The notes: generated by a model from the sequence alone, not told the origin. Shown: positions 1-13,920, counted from the first letter of the stretch. The stretch: 64,000 nt of DNA from Liolophura sinensis (GCF_032854445.1 NC_088302.1:47408645-47472644); one strand, 5' to 3'. Numbers and translations are program-made.

Positions 1-3000
1 GCTATTTGCGAGCTTCGCTCTCATTTTGGTGCTGATTTTTTATTCGTTATCCAGAACGAGGTTTCAATGCCACTACTGTTCTTGTAGCAACCGATGCAAA
101 CAGATTTCTATGTATCGATGGCACATCCTGATCTGTGCTTTTGAAAATTATTCCCCATACATGTGATATTAAGCTTTCTAGACTAACCGACTTTGCAATA
201 CCGTAGACGTTTATCTGTATGACAAATGTATGAAACATCATAACGGGAAAACTCAAAAGGCAACATGGAAATCCGTACTCTATTAAAATATCTTAAAAAC
301 CGATAACCTGATATAACCTCCTCGCAGGCTTTAGGAGAGGTTATGTCCGTACTAGGATAAAAAGGCCTACAACTCTATCAGACGTATCATGGGCTGGAAT
401 GCCATGTGGGTCAATACGTTTAGGATAGGGGTTAGAGATGAGATTACGCGATTTTATGCAAAGCCTTTGGTGTTCGTGAAACTAACCCCTATGGGCTGCT
501 TACAGCGATGGCCATCTTTGACAGGATTTACAGAAAGCCTGGGCTAATTTGTGCTGGCCTGGAGTCGACAGTGTGGGATAAGGCGACCAATGTGAAATAT
601 CTGAATGCAGGTTTGTATTGGAAAAGCAGAACTGAAAACAATGATCCGCGATCTAGACTGCAGGAGTGAAGGAGGTTAAGGAGAGCCTTGGTCTCGTGGA
701 CAGCCGATGAGCGACATTGGCGGAGAGAGTGAAGGAAAGATGCTGAAATCCGTGTTCTTCTAACATATTGATACGCTGGTTTTAGCGGGCTTATGTAACA
801 AGTCTGTGAGCAAGCCTTCACGGTTCGATTCGATTGTACACAAATGTCTTATGGTCGTAAGGGCTATTCTGAGTTGTGACCCATGCTAGTAAACACGCAT
901 TGTTTCTGGTGCCTGGGGTTTAACCGCGGATTATTGATAGGGATTAATGTGGATAATCTCTGTAGTTAATCCGATGAGACAGTACAGCTCCTTGGATCTT
1001 ATGACGGGAGTTAATCTGGGATCAAGTTCACTGAACATGTATTCGCTGCCAGGAAAATTACGAAGGGCTGGACTTGGAATATGCTCGGTCATTCATGCGT
1101 ACCAGCGCAGTCTCGTTGCTTGGACACGCTTCATGGTATAGTGTTTGCTTGGCAGCGATGGTCATAACATGGTTATAATCGGGGCTTATTGGCTGAGCAC
1201 TCATGATAATTACGGGTTGGGATTAGGTACCACAGCTTCGCCTAATATTTATTTGCAGCCGGCTTCTCTTGACTGTTGATTGCCTGGTGAACCACTTCCG
1301 TTCTTCAGTCTGATGTGTTAGATTTCTGTGTTGTGTGATCCATGGACTAATACCGTTTCTTCTAGATGACTTCTCATTACTCGAGAAAGCGCGCCTATTG
1401 AATCCGAGATCCGAGAGAAACAGAGAAAGAAGGAGAGAAGGAAGCACGAGGTAGCTGTGTACCAGATGCAGTCGAACCATATGTGTGACCCCGAAAAAGC
1501 TGCCGTTCCCGTCAAATGTGCAACTAATCAGAGAGACTAGGCTGGCACGCAAATCTCTCCCTCTCTGCCTCCTGTAGCCAATGCCCCCACCAGCTTGTAT
1601 GCTGGAATGTAGACAAACCCTTCATCCTTACTCGTCAGATAACATCGAGTGAGGGCTGGGGTCTCCCCCACGAAGCTACTCTCCCATCGAGTTCACAGCC
1701 ATGTGTTAGCGGCGACCTGGAATTCGAGGCCGTCTCACCGCGTGCATGTATACATATGCACACATAGACATCAATCCGCAGAGGTAGAATTGAGTCAACC
1801 ACAGGTACCATAGCGCAGCCCGACTCAGGCTCTGCCACGTGCATTGTGAAGAGCTCTAGACGAGGTGGTAACCAGCCGACCGACTGCGCATGACCGGTAC
1901 TGCTTTTCCTGGCCAGCGACAAGGGGAACAAGAAGCAGGAGTTGGTATTTATTTGGCGTGTGTTAGATTGTTTCATCTTCCTGGATCTCCACGGATATGG
2001 CCAGTGACTTGTTTCCCTGAACATGCAGTATGAGGATTTTTCTGGGTTCTTCTACACTGGGTTTGGCTCTAATTTTAAGCTGGACCCAGTGCAGTTTGCA
2101 ACTCCTCCATAGTGGTAACTATACAGATTTTCTTATCTCTCTGTATCTACGTTTACAACTCAGCCGTCACGCCTTTACCCTGTGATATTTATGCAGCTTC
2201 TAGTGTTGCTCCACTAGCGCTCTCACATAGCCACTTTGCTGTATCTAATTCTGTGCTATACCTAATCCCAATACTACCCCATCAGCGGGGCTTTGCATCA
2301 GTCTAACGTACATATAACCCTCAGAGCGGACAGTGGTTCATCATTGACAGCATGCCAGATATGTGTCAAATACCAAATGTAGCCTACAACTTGAGCATGT
2401 ATACAGATGTCTTTTTACATAATGATGTATGTGTTTATGGTGTCTGGGATTCCCATTATAAAGATAATTTGAAAGCACATCCGTCGATATGATAGACGTT
2501 GCTACGAACAGCTATATTTTACACGTATCTCTTCTGTCATGCCCTTTTCATTTTTATACAGAATTCTCACTTCTAGTACCTGTTGATATACATACGAACG
2601 TTTTACTAGTTTTGAACAGCTTGCGTTTAAACCTGTTCCACCAGTCATAAATGCTGCTCATCAACGGAGTACTCTCTGTCTCGTAAAGCAGTGATTTTAG
2701 ATGGTGAATAGTGCACAAATCTTGCTTAATATACGCTTATATAACTGGGTACGTGCGGGTCGGTTGTAACCATAGCCCAGCGTATATAGACAAACCTCTC
2801 GAGCCTATATATCGATTTATCTTGATGAGTAAGCGACTGCGCTGTGTCTATGGCAGTTCTAAACAGGCCCCACGTATGTAAATCAACTTCTCTATGCGCT
2901 GAATGAGAAACTCAGAAAACAGACACGCCGATGGGATTATCTGCGCCATCTGTACCCAGTAAGCACGATAATCTCAAAACAGAGGAAAAGATGCACCGGT

Positions 3001-3400
3001 GATGTGGGCAATCTCGAATACTACACGGCTCATGGGAAAAATAAGCACCCCTGCTCTAGTCATGTCTGGGTCACACTTGGAGCTATTGATCTATTCATTC
3101 AAGGCCGACGAGAAATCTGTGTCACGCGAGTTAACGTTCAAGTCGTGGGGACACGAGATACCAGCCTGCAGATGGTCGAACATGTCGTCTGCCAGACTGA
3201 TTTTCCATCATGGCGGCAAAGTTAGGTGAAAGGGTTGAGTACAATGGATAGTGAGAAACGTTAGCCTTGACGCTGTATAACACACTGCCCATTTTTGTTT
3301 ATGTTCTGCTGGAATTCTCCAGGTAGCTATAATTGTTGAGTAGGCTTTAATCGTGATGTATACATAGCAATTATCCGGCAAACGGAATCGCCAGGGGGTA
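1..3400. other. No gene recognised
   Basis: Short open frames occur on both strands, the longest being 1635-2024 (-), 129 codons. None has a signal peptide, domain or residue pattern that I recognise. No clear repeat seen. Confidence 0.6.
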
Positions 3401-3441
3401 ACCGGTGCTCCAACACGTCGGGAAACTGCGATACTGGAACC

Positions 3442-4574
3442 ATGATTAATGGCAGGGGAGACGAAATGGGGGTTAGCCGTAATAAACCCGACAAACTCCT
3501 AACCAGCAAGACGGTCATGTGGTCTAGCTCATTCATTCACTTACTCTGTACTGATTGGCCACTGCTTGATCAGGCTACCTTACTGCCCTGTAACGCAGAC
3601 CGCACCAAATTAGTCACAGCCAGTTTCTTCTTCTTAACCTGTATCACGCATTCAAAAGCTTTTCGCAAATGCCAACAATGCCGACAATGCTTTGGTCTAT
3701 GTATTATAAACATTGGCGTAACCTATCGACGCAAACATTTGGATGAAATGACATTACAGTTCTGGGTTAAGAACTCTTATGGAAAGCTCTCTTTAATCCA
3801 AAGCAATGATTACTATAATGTTGATGCCTGTTCCTCATATTCGTCAGTTTGTTTATTAATGCAATTATCTTTGGTTATAGTAGCATTGTTGAATTTGGCA
3901 CCAAAACATTTATTTTTTCATGTTTAATTAACACAGAAAAAATCTTAATGTTATGCCAAATGGATTACCTAACGAGCAATGCGTTAGGTAGCGTTCTCCA
4001 AATTTTGATAAGGCCTTTAACCAGATACTAGAATGCCATCGACAAAGGGTTCACTGGATAGTAAACTCCATTGGTTCTGTAGTAAGATGTTATTTTACGT
4101 TTTTATTAACTTGTATTCTGGCTTTATTACCTGGTCAGATGGATACAGTGTTTCATCTGCCAAATCTAAAGCTTTGGACGAATGGAACTGTTACTATTGC
4201 GACAACTGCGAAAAATACATCTACTACATTCATGCAAGAAACCAACTTAAGGGAATAACTTTTCTCCATTCAAATGTCATAAAGTGCCCACTTCTTTCAT
4301 GAGAAGTGAAAAAAAGTCATCATCTTTCTGTCAGAACGTATCACTTATCTATGCCGTAAACAACATAATGGGCGGTACCACTTACGACATATATTACACC
4401 ATACATGTATTTGGAGTCTTTCATCTAGTATCATTCTCTAGGTTGTATAGCCCTAAAGGTCAGTGCTCCGGACATACTCCTGTCTCAGCCTTGCTTTGTA
4501 TTAAATGTGTCTTCTCTTTAAGACGCTATATGGGGGTCGAGCTATTTTTAAAGGAATCAAGTACGTGTTATTAG
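3442..4574 (+). other. Run of plus-strand open frames, no recognised product
   Basis: Four successive plus-strand open frames (3442-3927, 3849-4031, 4033-4302, 4284-4574) cover 1.1 kb. The first is the second longest open frame in the window (161 codons). The translations are cysteine- and aromatic-rich but match no family I know, and there are no convincing splice boundaries joining them. Chance or a decayed element is the likeliest reading. Confidence 0.3.
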
Positions 4575-4761
4575 TAGTAGCCAGGTTACTACAACTTGTC
4601 TATTCATACTCTGAGATGCCTCGCTAAATGACCCCAAGTTCTAACCATTTGTCCATTCAACTCTCTGTAAACCAATAAACTGAGTCGTCATTAAATAAAT
4701 GAACAGCCCCATCGCCTTGAATGATATCGCTACAGGGCAACAAGACACGAGCTGTTAGCAC

Positions 4762-4920
4762 ATTACAAACCAATGTTAACAACTACGAACCAATGTTAAC
4801 TACTGCAAAACAATGATAACTATTACAAACAATGTTAACTACTAAGTAATGTTAACTACTACCAACCAATGTTAACTACTACAAACCAATGTTAACTACT
4901 ACAAACCAATGTTTACTGCT
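4762..4920 (+). repeat. 20-bp minisatellite (caatgttaactactacaaac)
   Basis: About eight tandem units of roughly 20 bp built on accaatgttaactactacaa, with some single-base changes and shortened units in the middle. Confidence 0.93.
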
Positions 4921-4959
4921 AATTGTTACAGGGAGCAAAATATGGATATGCCTTGCCGG

Positions 4960-5220
4960 CCAATGTATGCATCCTGTTGAATCAAATCAAGTCCCCGCGT
5001 TATTGGATACAGGAACAGTTGCAATCAAAGCACAATTGATACATCAATTTTATTAATGACCATTTACATGCTATATAGTTTTTATGTTCCACGATTTGAT
5101 CATTGTTTCTATTTACACGCCCAGACCATTCCTTGCGTCTTTCCAGTACCAATGCAAATATTATCTTCTTTTCAAGTCTGACTCCGTCCCATTTTCGTAC
5201 GTATTTTTTTTAAATTAGCC
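4960..5220 (+). repeat. Third, diverged copy of the 7.4-8.0 kb repeat family
   Basis: Shared blocks with both copies of the 320-bp duplication include acagttgcaatcaaagcaca, attttattaatgac, cacgatttga and attccttgcgtctttcca in the same order and spacing. It is followed, as in the second copy, by gactccgtcc and a T-rich stretch, so the family unit extends to about 5220. Confidence 0.7.
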
Positions 5221-5224
5221 TTGA

Positions 5225-7355
5225 AATTATTTACCCGGAACGAATGACATTTGAATGTCGGAACGACATTATTGTTGACGAATTAAACTCGAATGTCTGT
5301 TATGACATTGTCTAAACTTAAATGATACAGCGGATATGTATCCACTGTTAATAGTGTTGAAATCTAGTCACGATTATAGATTTATGTATTTGGTTTTGTC
5401 TTATAATGATTGAATTCCAAGGTTATATGGCTGTGTAATATTTGTACCCAGAAATAATCTGGCGCTTTTTTTCATTTGTAATTGTGCGAACGGGAAACAT
5501 CTTCTGCATCAAATTTAAACAAAGTAAATACATGCTACAATTGTATATTCTGATCAGTCCGTTGGTATATGTACCCGGTATTATTGTGTTATTTGTTTGA
5601 ATGCCAGCAAAATTGTTCAGAAATGTGTGATATACCTCATTGAACATATCTCTTTTTTTCTAGTCCAAACCAATAATTTCTTCCAACTTTTTCCAGGCAA
5701 ATTGATTACCGTAACGTTTGAACGGTTTGATTTCAAGCCTGAACAAAACTTCTCTAAATAGTCCTCATTTGTGTAATTGAAAGCTTAATTTCTATAAGCA
5801 GCTGCACCAGCGTCTAACCAAGGAAGTTGCTTAAAGAGTAAGAAAAAGTAAAGTAAAAATAAAGTAAGCATCACCAGAAAAGCTATTGAAAATTGTGTAT
5901 AAAATTTTCATTAATTAATTTTTTAAATCCAAGTTAAATGGAATCACTGAAATCTGATTCTAGGACATTAATGTATGGCGCTAGGGGGCCTGTAAGTTAC
6001 GTCTTTTTAATTATGTAGAAGAAAAGCCAAAGTGAGGTAAATTAAGAGAGGCTGGATTTCAACGGTTATACGTGTGACCTCTTGTCAAATATCACACTGT
6101 TGTCGCTGCTGTATGTGTTATGGATTATATTGATAACGTAGACTTGACTTTTGCTGGTCTCAAGGCTGGTATTTATTGTCATATTTGCTTTTTTCACGGG
6201 CACATTACATGGGTACAGCTCACAAGAACTTTATTCAGAACTGAAAAATAGAGCTGGAGAAGACGGCCGGTAACAACCTTTCTTTTGAACTTCCGTTTCC
6301 ATTCTTAAAAAAATTTCAGGTATATACCTGTTCCTTCAGGCATTGGCTATACGACTGTAATATTACTCCCTGCTCGGTGTGCTTAAAACCTATATTCCCA
6401 TGTTGTATAGAGGGAACTTGCTCACCAAACATGACCAGGCAACATAGGCGGCCATGATTCACAGCGTATCAGCTGAACCGTGACCTTGTTCTTTCTAGCA
6501 GGACAAATTGCCGGGTAATTTGTGCTAATTACCCAAATAAATGTCGGAGTGGTCCTACTGAGAAAATGAGATGAAAAAAAATTGACAATCCATTCAGCAT
6601 CCATGCAACAGAAAAGAATGTCGATCGAGGCTGAACTTTTTCTTGTTCATTGAAATGAAACCCTTTGAAAAAAGTCGACGATTGCATTGTGGCAATGATG
6701 TGTTTTTCTTTGAATGTGTCACGCTATGGTGAATTGTCATTGAGTTTGTGTCTGGAACGAGGTCATTAGCTGCCGATTTAATGTGTTCTTAATCGTTAGT
6801 GCATATAAACGTGATCATGACCGTGAATGGTTTCCACACCATTTCAAAAATTGGAATGCATGATAATCATTTCGGCTTATCGCCAAACAGGCAATGTGCC
6901 ATCCGTATCATGGCAATTCTTACATGTACTTAATGTTGATCTCTATCCAGGATGTACATCTATATTTATTGAGTTACAATGTTACAATGTAGGTTACGAT
7001 TGTTGAGAGTCTAGGTCATTTACAATTCTTTGCGACCCTTTACATATCAAAAGAGTATATCTTGATGATTTGGATATGTAACTGCTGAAATTGACGATTG
7101 TCTGAAAGTTATATTTGCATTATGATTAACCACATTGACAAAGTATTAATGCCACAATTGTATTCGTCAAATAGTCTCATTTGCTGCTTTACAGAAAGGG
7201 GGATAGTTTCAGTTTTGACACAGTAAATTATCCTTACCTGCAAACCAATACACCGAAGGGCCGTGCATATGGCGTGTATATATCTCGCCTTGTAGCATTA
7301 GTCAGATCATGTATGTTATGTAACTATTTCACTGAACGTCAAAAGTTTCTACTGT
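5225..7355. other. No gene recognised
   Basis: AT-rich sequence with only short open frames. A segment near 6050-6120 (ggatttcaacggttatacgtgtgacc) resembles stretches at about 12800-12850 and 25510-25545, so a weak dispersed repeat may be present. Confidence 0.6.
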
Positions 7356-7357
7356 AA

Positions 7358-8010
7358 AAGCAGGTGTGTCTTGGTTATTCCATCAAACGCCTTTACTCTA
7401 AGTTAGTTAAATTTTACAAAGAGTGCAATTATTCTTTTGTGAGGAAATATGGGTAGACTATATAGAATCTCTGCTTCATGATTGTGTCTAATTCCGCTTA
7501 CCTCGGGGCTAAGGCCTGGACATTCATCGCGTTGAATTAGATCTCCACGTTGCATATATGAGCAGTTACAATCAAAGCGCAACTGAGATACACATTTTAT
7601 TATTGACAACTTATATTCTAGCATGATACACGATTTGAATGCTGATTTCACTCATTCGTCTATAACATTCCTTGCGGCTTTCCATCATCAAGCCGGTGTC
7701 AAGGTTATTCCTTCAAACGCCTTCACTCCAAACTCTTTTACACTGAGTATAATTCTCTTGTAAGTAAATGTGGACAGAATCTCTGGGGCTCTGCTTCATG
7801 ATTGTGTCTAATTCCACTTAACTCGGGGCTAGGGACTGTATATTTATCGTGTTGAATTTGATCGCCACATGGGAGGATATATGAACAATTACAATCAATG
7901 CACAACTGAGATACATATTTTATTGTCGACAACTTATATTCCAGCATGGTACACGATTTGATAACTGATTTCACTCATACGCCTGGAACATTTCCTGCGC
8001 CTTTCCATCA
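7358..8010 (+). repeat. 320-bp tandem duplication
   Basis: Two adjacent copies with a 320-bp offset, for example ctgcttcatgattgtgtcta at 7471 and at 7791. Both share the ccttcaaacgcc-like start, acaattacaatcaa-like middle and cctttccatcatc end. Each copy carries a similar minus-strand open frame (7403-7651 and 7738-7974) with the shared string DCNCSY and SGIRHNHEAE, which probably reflects the DNA duplication rather than a gene. Confidence 0.92.
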
Positions 8011-8094
8011 TCATTTAAAAATGCTTCTGTTTTGCATGATTCCGTCCATATACTGTATACACTTTTTCAGTTCTTTTGTAATTTGTATTAAGCG

Positions 8095-8175
8095 TTGTGT
8101 TGGGAATTGGCCTTACGATTATTGACCTGGAGTGTCCATTTTGGTTGACCGCTGGTATACGAAACTTTTACATTT
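8095..8175 (+). repeat. Dispersed repeat block, copy 1
   Basis: The block reads ttgggaattggccttacgat, tattgacctggag, cattttggttgaccgctgg, tatacgaa. Clear homology to 44930-45020 and weaker homology to about 57240-57330 mark an unclassified dispersed repeat. It directly follows the second copy of the 320-bp duplication and may belong to the same element. Confidence 0.7.
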
Positions 8176-8229
8176 CGCCCTAGAATAACCTTACCACTAT
8201 TTCGCCTTTGTACTGACTTCAGTTCTTGC

Positions 8230-11200
8230 ATTTGATATCTGATGTGATAAGTGAAATGTTAAGTGAAGGAGAGTCAGTCCAAGAAATGTGGAATCCCATG
8301 TCAGAAAGTACGTGTAACTATTTCATGCAACCGATAGTGAACAAGTACACTATTTCAAGAGATGGAATTAGAAGTTATGAACCATGCAGCCTAAACCTGT
8401 GGACTATTTGTAACACTTTAAAATGGACCATATCGAGATTTTGTCGATATATCCGAAAATGGAAATCTTATTTACGTGTTGTGAATAGCCTTGCTACTTT
8501 GCAAGTGACTCATGTCCGCGTTGTTGTCCATTGACGTAACCGGGTTAGCGTTGCGTGGGCGCAGTTTCTTCTTCAGCATGTCCCAGCGGTATGCCGCCAT
8601 GCCGTACACATATAATTGACAAGGTTGTGAGCAGTGATAAAACGTTATCTTTTTAACCAACGATGAGAGCTGGCGTTGATGAAGCGTGGATGAACTTCGA
8701 TCCGAAACCATTTACTAGAGACGGGTACAGGTCCCCATGTCTCGACAAACACCGTCTATCTGCCCCTCTTCTCCCCTTTCCAAGCGATTCGCCGACAAGA
8801 AAAGACTTTTGCAACATTAGCACAGCCATTTATACAGTTGATGGCCTGCCATTTGTTTGTGTTTGTGACTAATGAATGGTTTCTCTAATTGATATTTTCC
8901 CTCCGAATTCCATTTAGCTTCTTGGCTCGACACGGGTTATTAGCTGAGCTGGATACCATAGCCTTATCCTGGGGCTGTGATAAATGACGGCCAGGAGCTA
9001 CAGTTGTCTTCACCTGATAGGTCCTAGGGACGTTCAATGGAGTACAGACTTGTCACGTGATCTAGACAGCTACTAAAAGACATCAGTAATATCACCGGCA
9101 GTCGATCTGATCAACTCCATCAGCATTTTGAGAGATTTTCTGATGGTTAGGTTTTTGATTCAGAAACTAGGCATTAAAGTCCTTAATATCTATCCTTCCC
9201 AGTGAAGCTTTAAGAGCGCCCTTTGTTGATCATACCTTATTGCATGTATCCACTGGATGCATAAGCATGCAGCAAGGTTACGACAAATCCCGTTTCTTTT
9301 TGGCACGACTGACGCCGTCATCACTTCACCTTTATAGAAATTCAACGGGCTAATTTTGTAACCAATCCTGATGTAATACACGATAAACCCATGATATTTG
9401 CGGTCACACATGTTGAAAACAACGTAAAGAAGTTCACGAAGAGCTGATGTCATATCTATGCTTCCAAAATCACTTTCTCAGATCATCATCGATGAAATTC
9501 CATTAATTACAGCCTCGTGTTCTGTCCGCCTTAATTATGGTGTTTCACTCTAGACCAAAGCTGAAAAAAAAAACACAGGGAGGGACAGAGCCAATCAGTG
9601 AAGATATCACAAAGGCCGGAAGCAACGTGGCCTGAAGTGACAACGTCACACTACTATGGTAGTCACGTAATTATACCGCATTAATTTACTAAAATTTGTC
9701 GTAATACAATTGGGGTACAGCGCCTTATTTACGCAAGCACCACAGTAAATTTGACTGTGACATCAAGAATTACAGATCATCATCGGTGATATGGCTTTAA
9801 AGCAGTTGCTACTGGTATGATCCAAGCCAGATCAAATGTACTGAGGAATTCTGTGGTGTGTATATGTATAGATTATGCCAGGGCTATTCATGTTCTTCGC
9901 TGAATTTGAATGTTAATGATTTTTAATGTAAAAGTTAGACTGTTTTGCAAAAGGCTCTGTGTCAGACATCTTTCCATTAAACTCATATACAGAAAGGTTA
10001 ATCTCATATAATTCAGTTTTAGGACGATGTCTTTTATTCAGATATTCAAAATGCGATAAGAAACAGCGCTTTGTGCTTCTGGCATCCTATCCAGATGTGT
10101 GATTAAGATAGTTCCCTTTCGTGGGCGACTCCTTTACCCCCAAAGCAGTGCTAAACGACGAACAGATAGAGAATTATGGCACCTCGGGTAGCCTTTCATC
10201 TTGTTCCGAAAGCACACCATGCACACTGTCCATTACGCTTTTGTTTGAGAAGATCACATCTTTTGTCCTGAAAAAGACAGTTAAGATTAATGTATAAATG
10301 TTTTTTCTTGCCGTCTATCCATGAGTTCCAAAGAGAAATTTTACTGTGCAGGTGGTAGGATTGAATTTAGCATATTTCAGCGAGAGCCTATCCCTGATTT
10401 TCCATGATGTGCTGTGTCGGGCCATAATGGATTCCCGAATCAAGCCATGACCTTTGCAAACCCGGTATAATGGCGTCGTGCTTTGCCCGAGTAACTGTAT
10501 AATTGCTGGACTCTTTGTGTAACATATTCTCCGCAACAAACATCAATTATCAGTCTGCTGCCATAGAAGCTTTGCAAGTTGCTAAACGCTGTGTAAATAG
10601 CCCTCTCTCCACATGTTTAGCTGACACTCAGCATTATGATATGCAGGAATTAATAATGGTTTATTTCTTGGAAAAAATGAGTCTGGCAGGAAAACATGAC
10701 AAAAACGTCGCTAGAAATGTAATTAATATGAATGCTATACTCGTAAATTAAATGCCCCAAAAGACGTGTTCCGAAACTGTATTGAACCTCTAATTACTCT
10801 TCACGATATGTTTGCTCCTACGCATGTCTTTGACTGATGCAAAACTTTATTCACTCATTCCACTCCATCCATCCATCTTCGGGAATCCCTCGTGTCCCGC
10901 TGACTAAGCTATACTTGATTATTTCAAGATAGCTCCGATAATTTACTAAATTCATACCGAACAGAAAAAAACTCGACAGTGTAATGGTTATTAAAAGTGA
11001 GCCTTAAAAGTTTCTATCTGCGTAATATATCAACAAAATTTATCGACTGAAAGATCATCCATCCCATCCGTCCTATCCGTCCCATCAATCCCGGCGTCAA
11101 TGGTTTTTGAAATCTCACGTCTCGTACAATTAACACTGAGCCTTAACTTGGACACACATATGTTTTGTGTACCTGATGCTACTTTGGACTAGGACAACAC

Positions 11201-11610
11201 GCACCATCCAACATGTTAACCTTTGCAGTTAGTGAATATCTTGGCGTCGACAAGAATCCAGCCGTCTATCATGATGGCTGTTCCGGTCAACAATCACAAC
11301 AAATATTTCCACAACAATGTTCGGCATAACCCGCCCCCCCCCAAAAAAAAAACAAAAAAAAAAACGAAGAAACGTAAGAAAGTGGAAGATATTCCATGCC
11401 TTTGCATTCCCAAGGACAAATGGCTCTTCATCACACCAGCTCTGATTTTAGGGAATTAATGTGGTATAATTGCAAAAGCATTAATCATTTCAGGATTTAT
11501 CAGTCTCACCCTCACCCACACCCACACGTGCCATACCCTAAATTTTCTACAAGGGTTATTTTTCAGATGCAGAACTAGGTAAAAATCCGGTCCTGTGTGC
11601 TCGGCTTTTA
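8230..11610. other. No gene recognised
   Basis: Only short open frames (for example 8226-8534, 8663-8872 and 10503-10751, all +) without recognised motifs. A purine-rich tract (poly-C then A-rich with gaag) occupies about 11331-11385. Confidence 0.55.
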
Positions 11611-11627
11611 ATAATTTTGTGTTACAA

Positions 11628-11787
11628 GCGGCCTCCTTGGCTCAGTTGGTTCACGTGACTCTTGCTGGCTTCCTCCCCGGCCGTACGTGGGAAGGTCTGC
11701 AAGCAACCTGCAGATGGTCGTGGGTTTCGTCCGGGCTTTACCCGGTTTCCTCCCACCACACCAATTAAATAAATAAATAAATAAATA
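11628..11787 (+). mobile_element. tRNA-derived SINE, family 1, with target-site duplication
   Basis: Starts with the tRNA-like head gcggcctccttggctcagtt (A-box region), continues with tcctccccggccgtacgtgg, gtcgtgggtttc and ggtttcctcccacca, and ends in an (AAAT)n tail. A perfect 15-bp target-site duplication, aattttgtgttacaa, lies at 11613-11627 and 11788-11802. The copy has internal deletions relative to the fuller copy at 50131. Confidence 0.93.
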
Positions 11788-12570
11788 AATTTTGTGTTAC
11801 AAAAGTTTAGGAACTATGAAACTCTATACTGCAATATATAGCGTGGATGTAAAACGACGCAAAGAAGCAAAATAAGATTGATATCAACCTGAATAGCCAC
11901 CATATGTGGTCATGCAACCACCCAACGGTGTATTTATCATGAAATAAACGGAAATTTTTACAACCTCATGTCTTGTACACATAAACATTGTGGTAAACGC
12001 TGCCTACTACATAATGGATGTTTGAATAACCAATCCGCTCACTCTCGTTGTCTCTTCTATTCTGTTTAAGTGGCACTTAGGTCATGTCTGACCGCGGTTG
12101 AATCCATGCTGATTTGAGAATGGAAAACCATTAATGACAAAACCGTTTTGAGTCAACGGTCTGTAAGTTGACAAAAAATAGCTGTAGGTCGTGTTCCTAC
12201 TCTACATGAAGGTAGACGGTGTATTGACACAGTCTGTGAAAAACCTGTCAGCTAACTTTTTTTGAAAAAATCGAAAGTGATAATTACGTTATGAGTGATC
12301 CCGGGTTTCCTAGTGTAAACGATAAGCGAATTGCTGAGAACAAATAACCCATGTTCATTCAGGTATATGTTACTGTAATGTGACAATTGGCGGTTTTCTG
12401 TTCTCAGTAAAAACACCCCTTTTACTGTCGACTACAATGGAATATATTTTAAATGTATGTATGTGTGAACTGGTCAGTGAATCAACATGTTATATAACTG
12501 GACAATTTAATATTTCTTTTACATAATTCTGCTTAAGCCATGGTGCGAGGGGGTGTGTAATTTGCTTATG

Positions 12571-12571
12571 T

Positions 12572-12606
<35 letters not shown>

Positions 12607-12745
12607 TTTGATTGATGCTTTACGCCGTACTTAAGAATATTTCACTTATACACAGCGGCCAGCATTATGATGGAAGAAAACCAGGCATAGCCCGGAAGCT
12701 CATGACCATCCACAGGCTGTTTGCAGACCTTCCCACGTGTGGCGT
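12571..12745 (-). mobile_element. SINE family 1, inverted, 5' truncated
   Basis: Read on the plus strand: (TTTA)n at 12571-12609, then tttacgccgtacttaagaat, atttcacttatac, cggccagcattatgatgg, cgaccatcc-like sequence and accttcccacgtgt. This is the reverse complement of the family 1 tail and central part. The (TTTA)n tail is also a microsatellite. Confidence 0.9.
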
Positions 12746-13744
12746 TACTGTTTAAACATTTACATGAACAGTTAGAATAAAACCCTAACTGAGGTAAACT
12801 GGCAATAGGTCGCACTTAACCGGTTACGTGTGACCGTTTGACGTCGCTGCTCTGGTTTTCCCCTCAATGCCGTACGTCTTAATTAAATTGTATGTTGTTT
12901 TCGCGATGTTGACGTGTAAACAACAGTCACGCTGTACTGTCTGCCTCTTACATGCAGTTCTCTGGGTACGTTTAAATATTCCTTTATGTTTTAGTAGAAC
13001 CTGCTGTTTTAAAACTAAATATTTGTATTTGTACATACTTATGTACATTAAACGTGAATATTGACACAGTTGTATCTTCAAGCTAGAAGTCTGGGCTGAT
13101 ATAATACAATCCTTGAAATGAAACTGAAATTAGTAGTCGAATTGTGTGCAGCTGCCACTATAGTGCATTGCCTTGCACTCTATATTGCAATAACACATTT
13201 TCAATTTATCATCCCAAATTCTCTGTTCTTTACAAACCATCCAAGGTTCACATGGTAATGGGAACCCAGATAACGAATAGCATTGACCTCCTTGCTTAAA
13301 ACTCTGAGATATTGAAAACTACGCCGCCAAACTTTTCCTATAACGTGAAATGCTTTCATTAACCCGGTTATGGCGGGCTTCTAGCATTCTGTCCATCAGG
13401 ATCCTGATGTTCTCTTAGAGATGGGCGGACACTTAAGACTTAGACAAGGATGAACGGTGAAATCGGTTGAACCGACCAGCAATGACCCGGCTACTTAACA
13501 TTCATACGATTCATTAACCAAGAGTACAAGAATGTATGTCATATCGTGCCATATCTTTATTGTTTTAATTTGTTGGAGCAACCTTTGTCGAACAGTCGGT
13601 TTAATTTACCTGTAAAATGTTATCACCGGAATTCAGACCAAGCTAGCCCTCAAGTAGATTGCTTGAAATGTTTTTAAGACAAAATAATTGTTATACATTT
13701 GAATCGTTATTCACTTTTATTTGCATAGTAAACATTATAAGTGA

Positions 13745-13920
13745 CCTCCTCCTTCTGGGTTCCTTACTAAATCAATGCAGGCGTTGCGAGTTCAAGTCCA
13801 GGGCTCCAGTTCCTCCGGGCTCCATCCGGTTACCTCCCACCAAAATGCTATCCGCCGTCGTATAAGTGAAATATTCTTGCGTACGGCTTAAAACACTAAT
13901 CAAATAAATAGATAAAATAA
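13745..13920 (+). mobile_element. SINE family 1, 5' truncated
   Basis: Contains the B-box-like gcgagttcaagtccagg, ggttacctcccaccaaaatg, cgccgtcgtataagtgaaat, attcttgcgtacgg and an A-rich tail (caaataaatagataaaat). An internal stretch around the cggccgtacg module is missing. Confidence 0.88.

Noticed and set aside
2112-2306. Signal-peptide-like ORF as the missing nAChR first exon
   Set aside because: The frame starts with GTG, not ATG, and has no phase 1 donor; the hydrophobic stretch is then only chance.
3442-3927. 161-codon open frame as a gene
   Set aside because: No recognisable family, no signal peptide or splice context. An open frame of this length is expected by chance in 64 kb of six frames.
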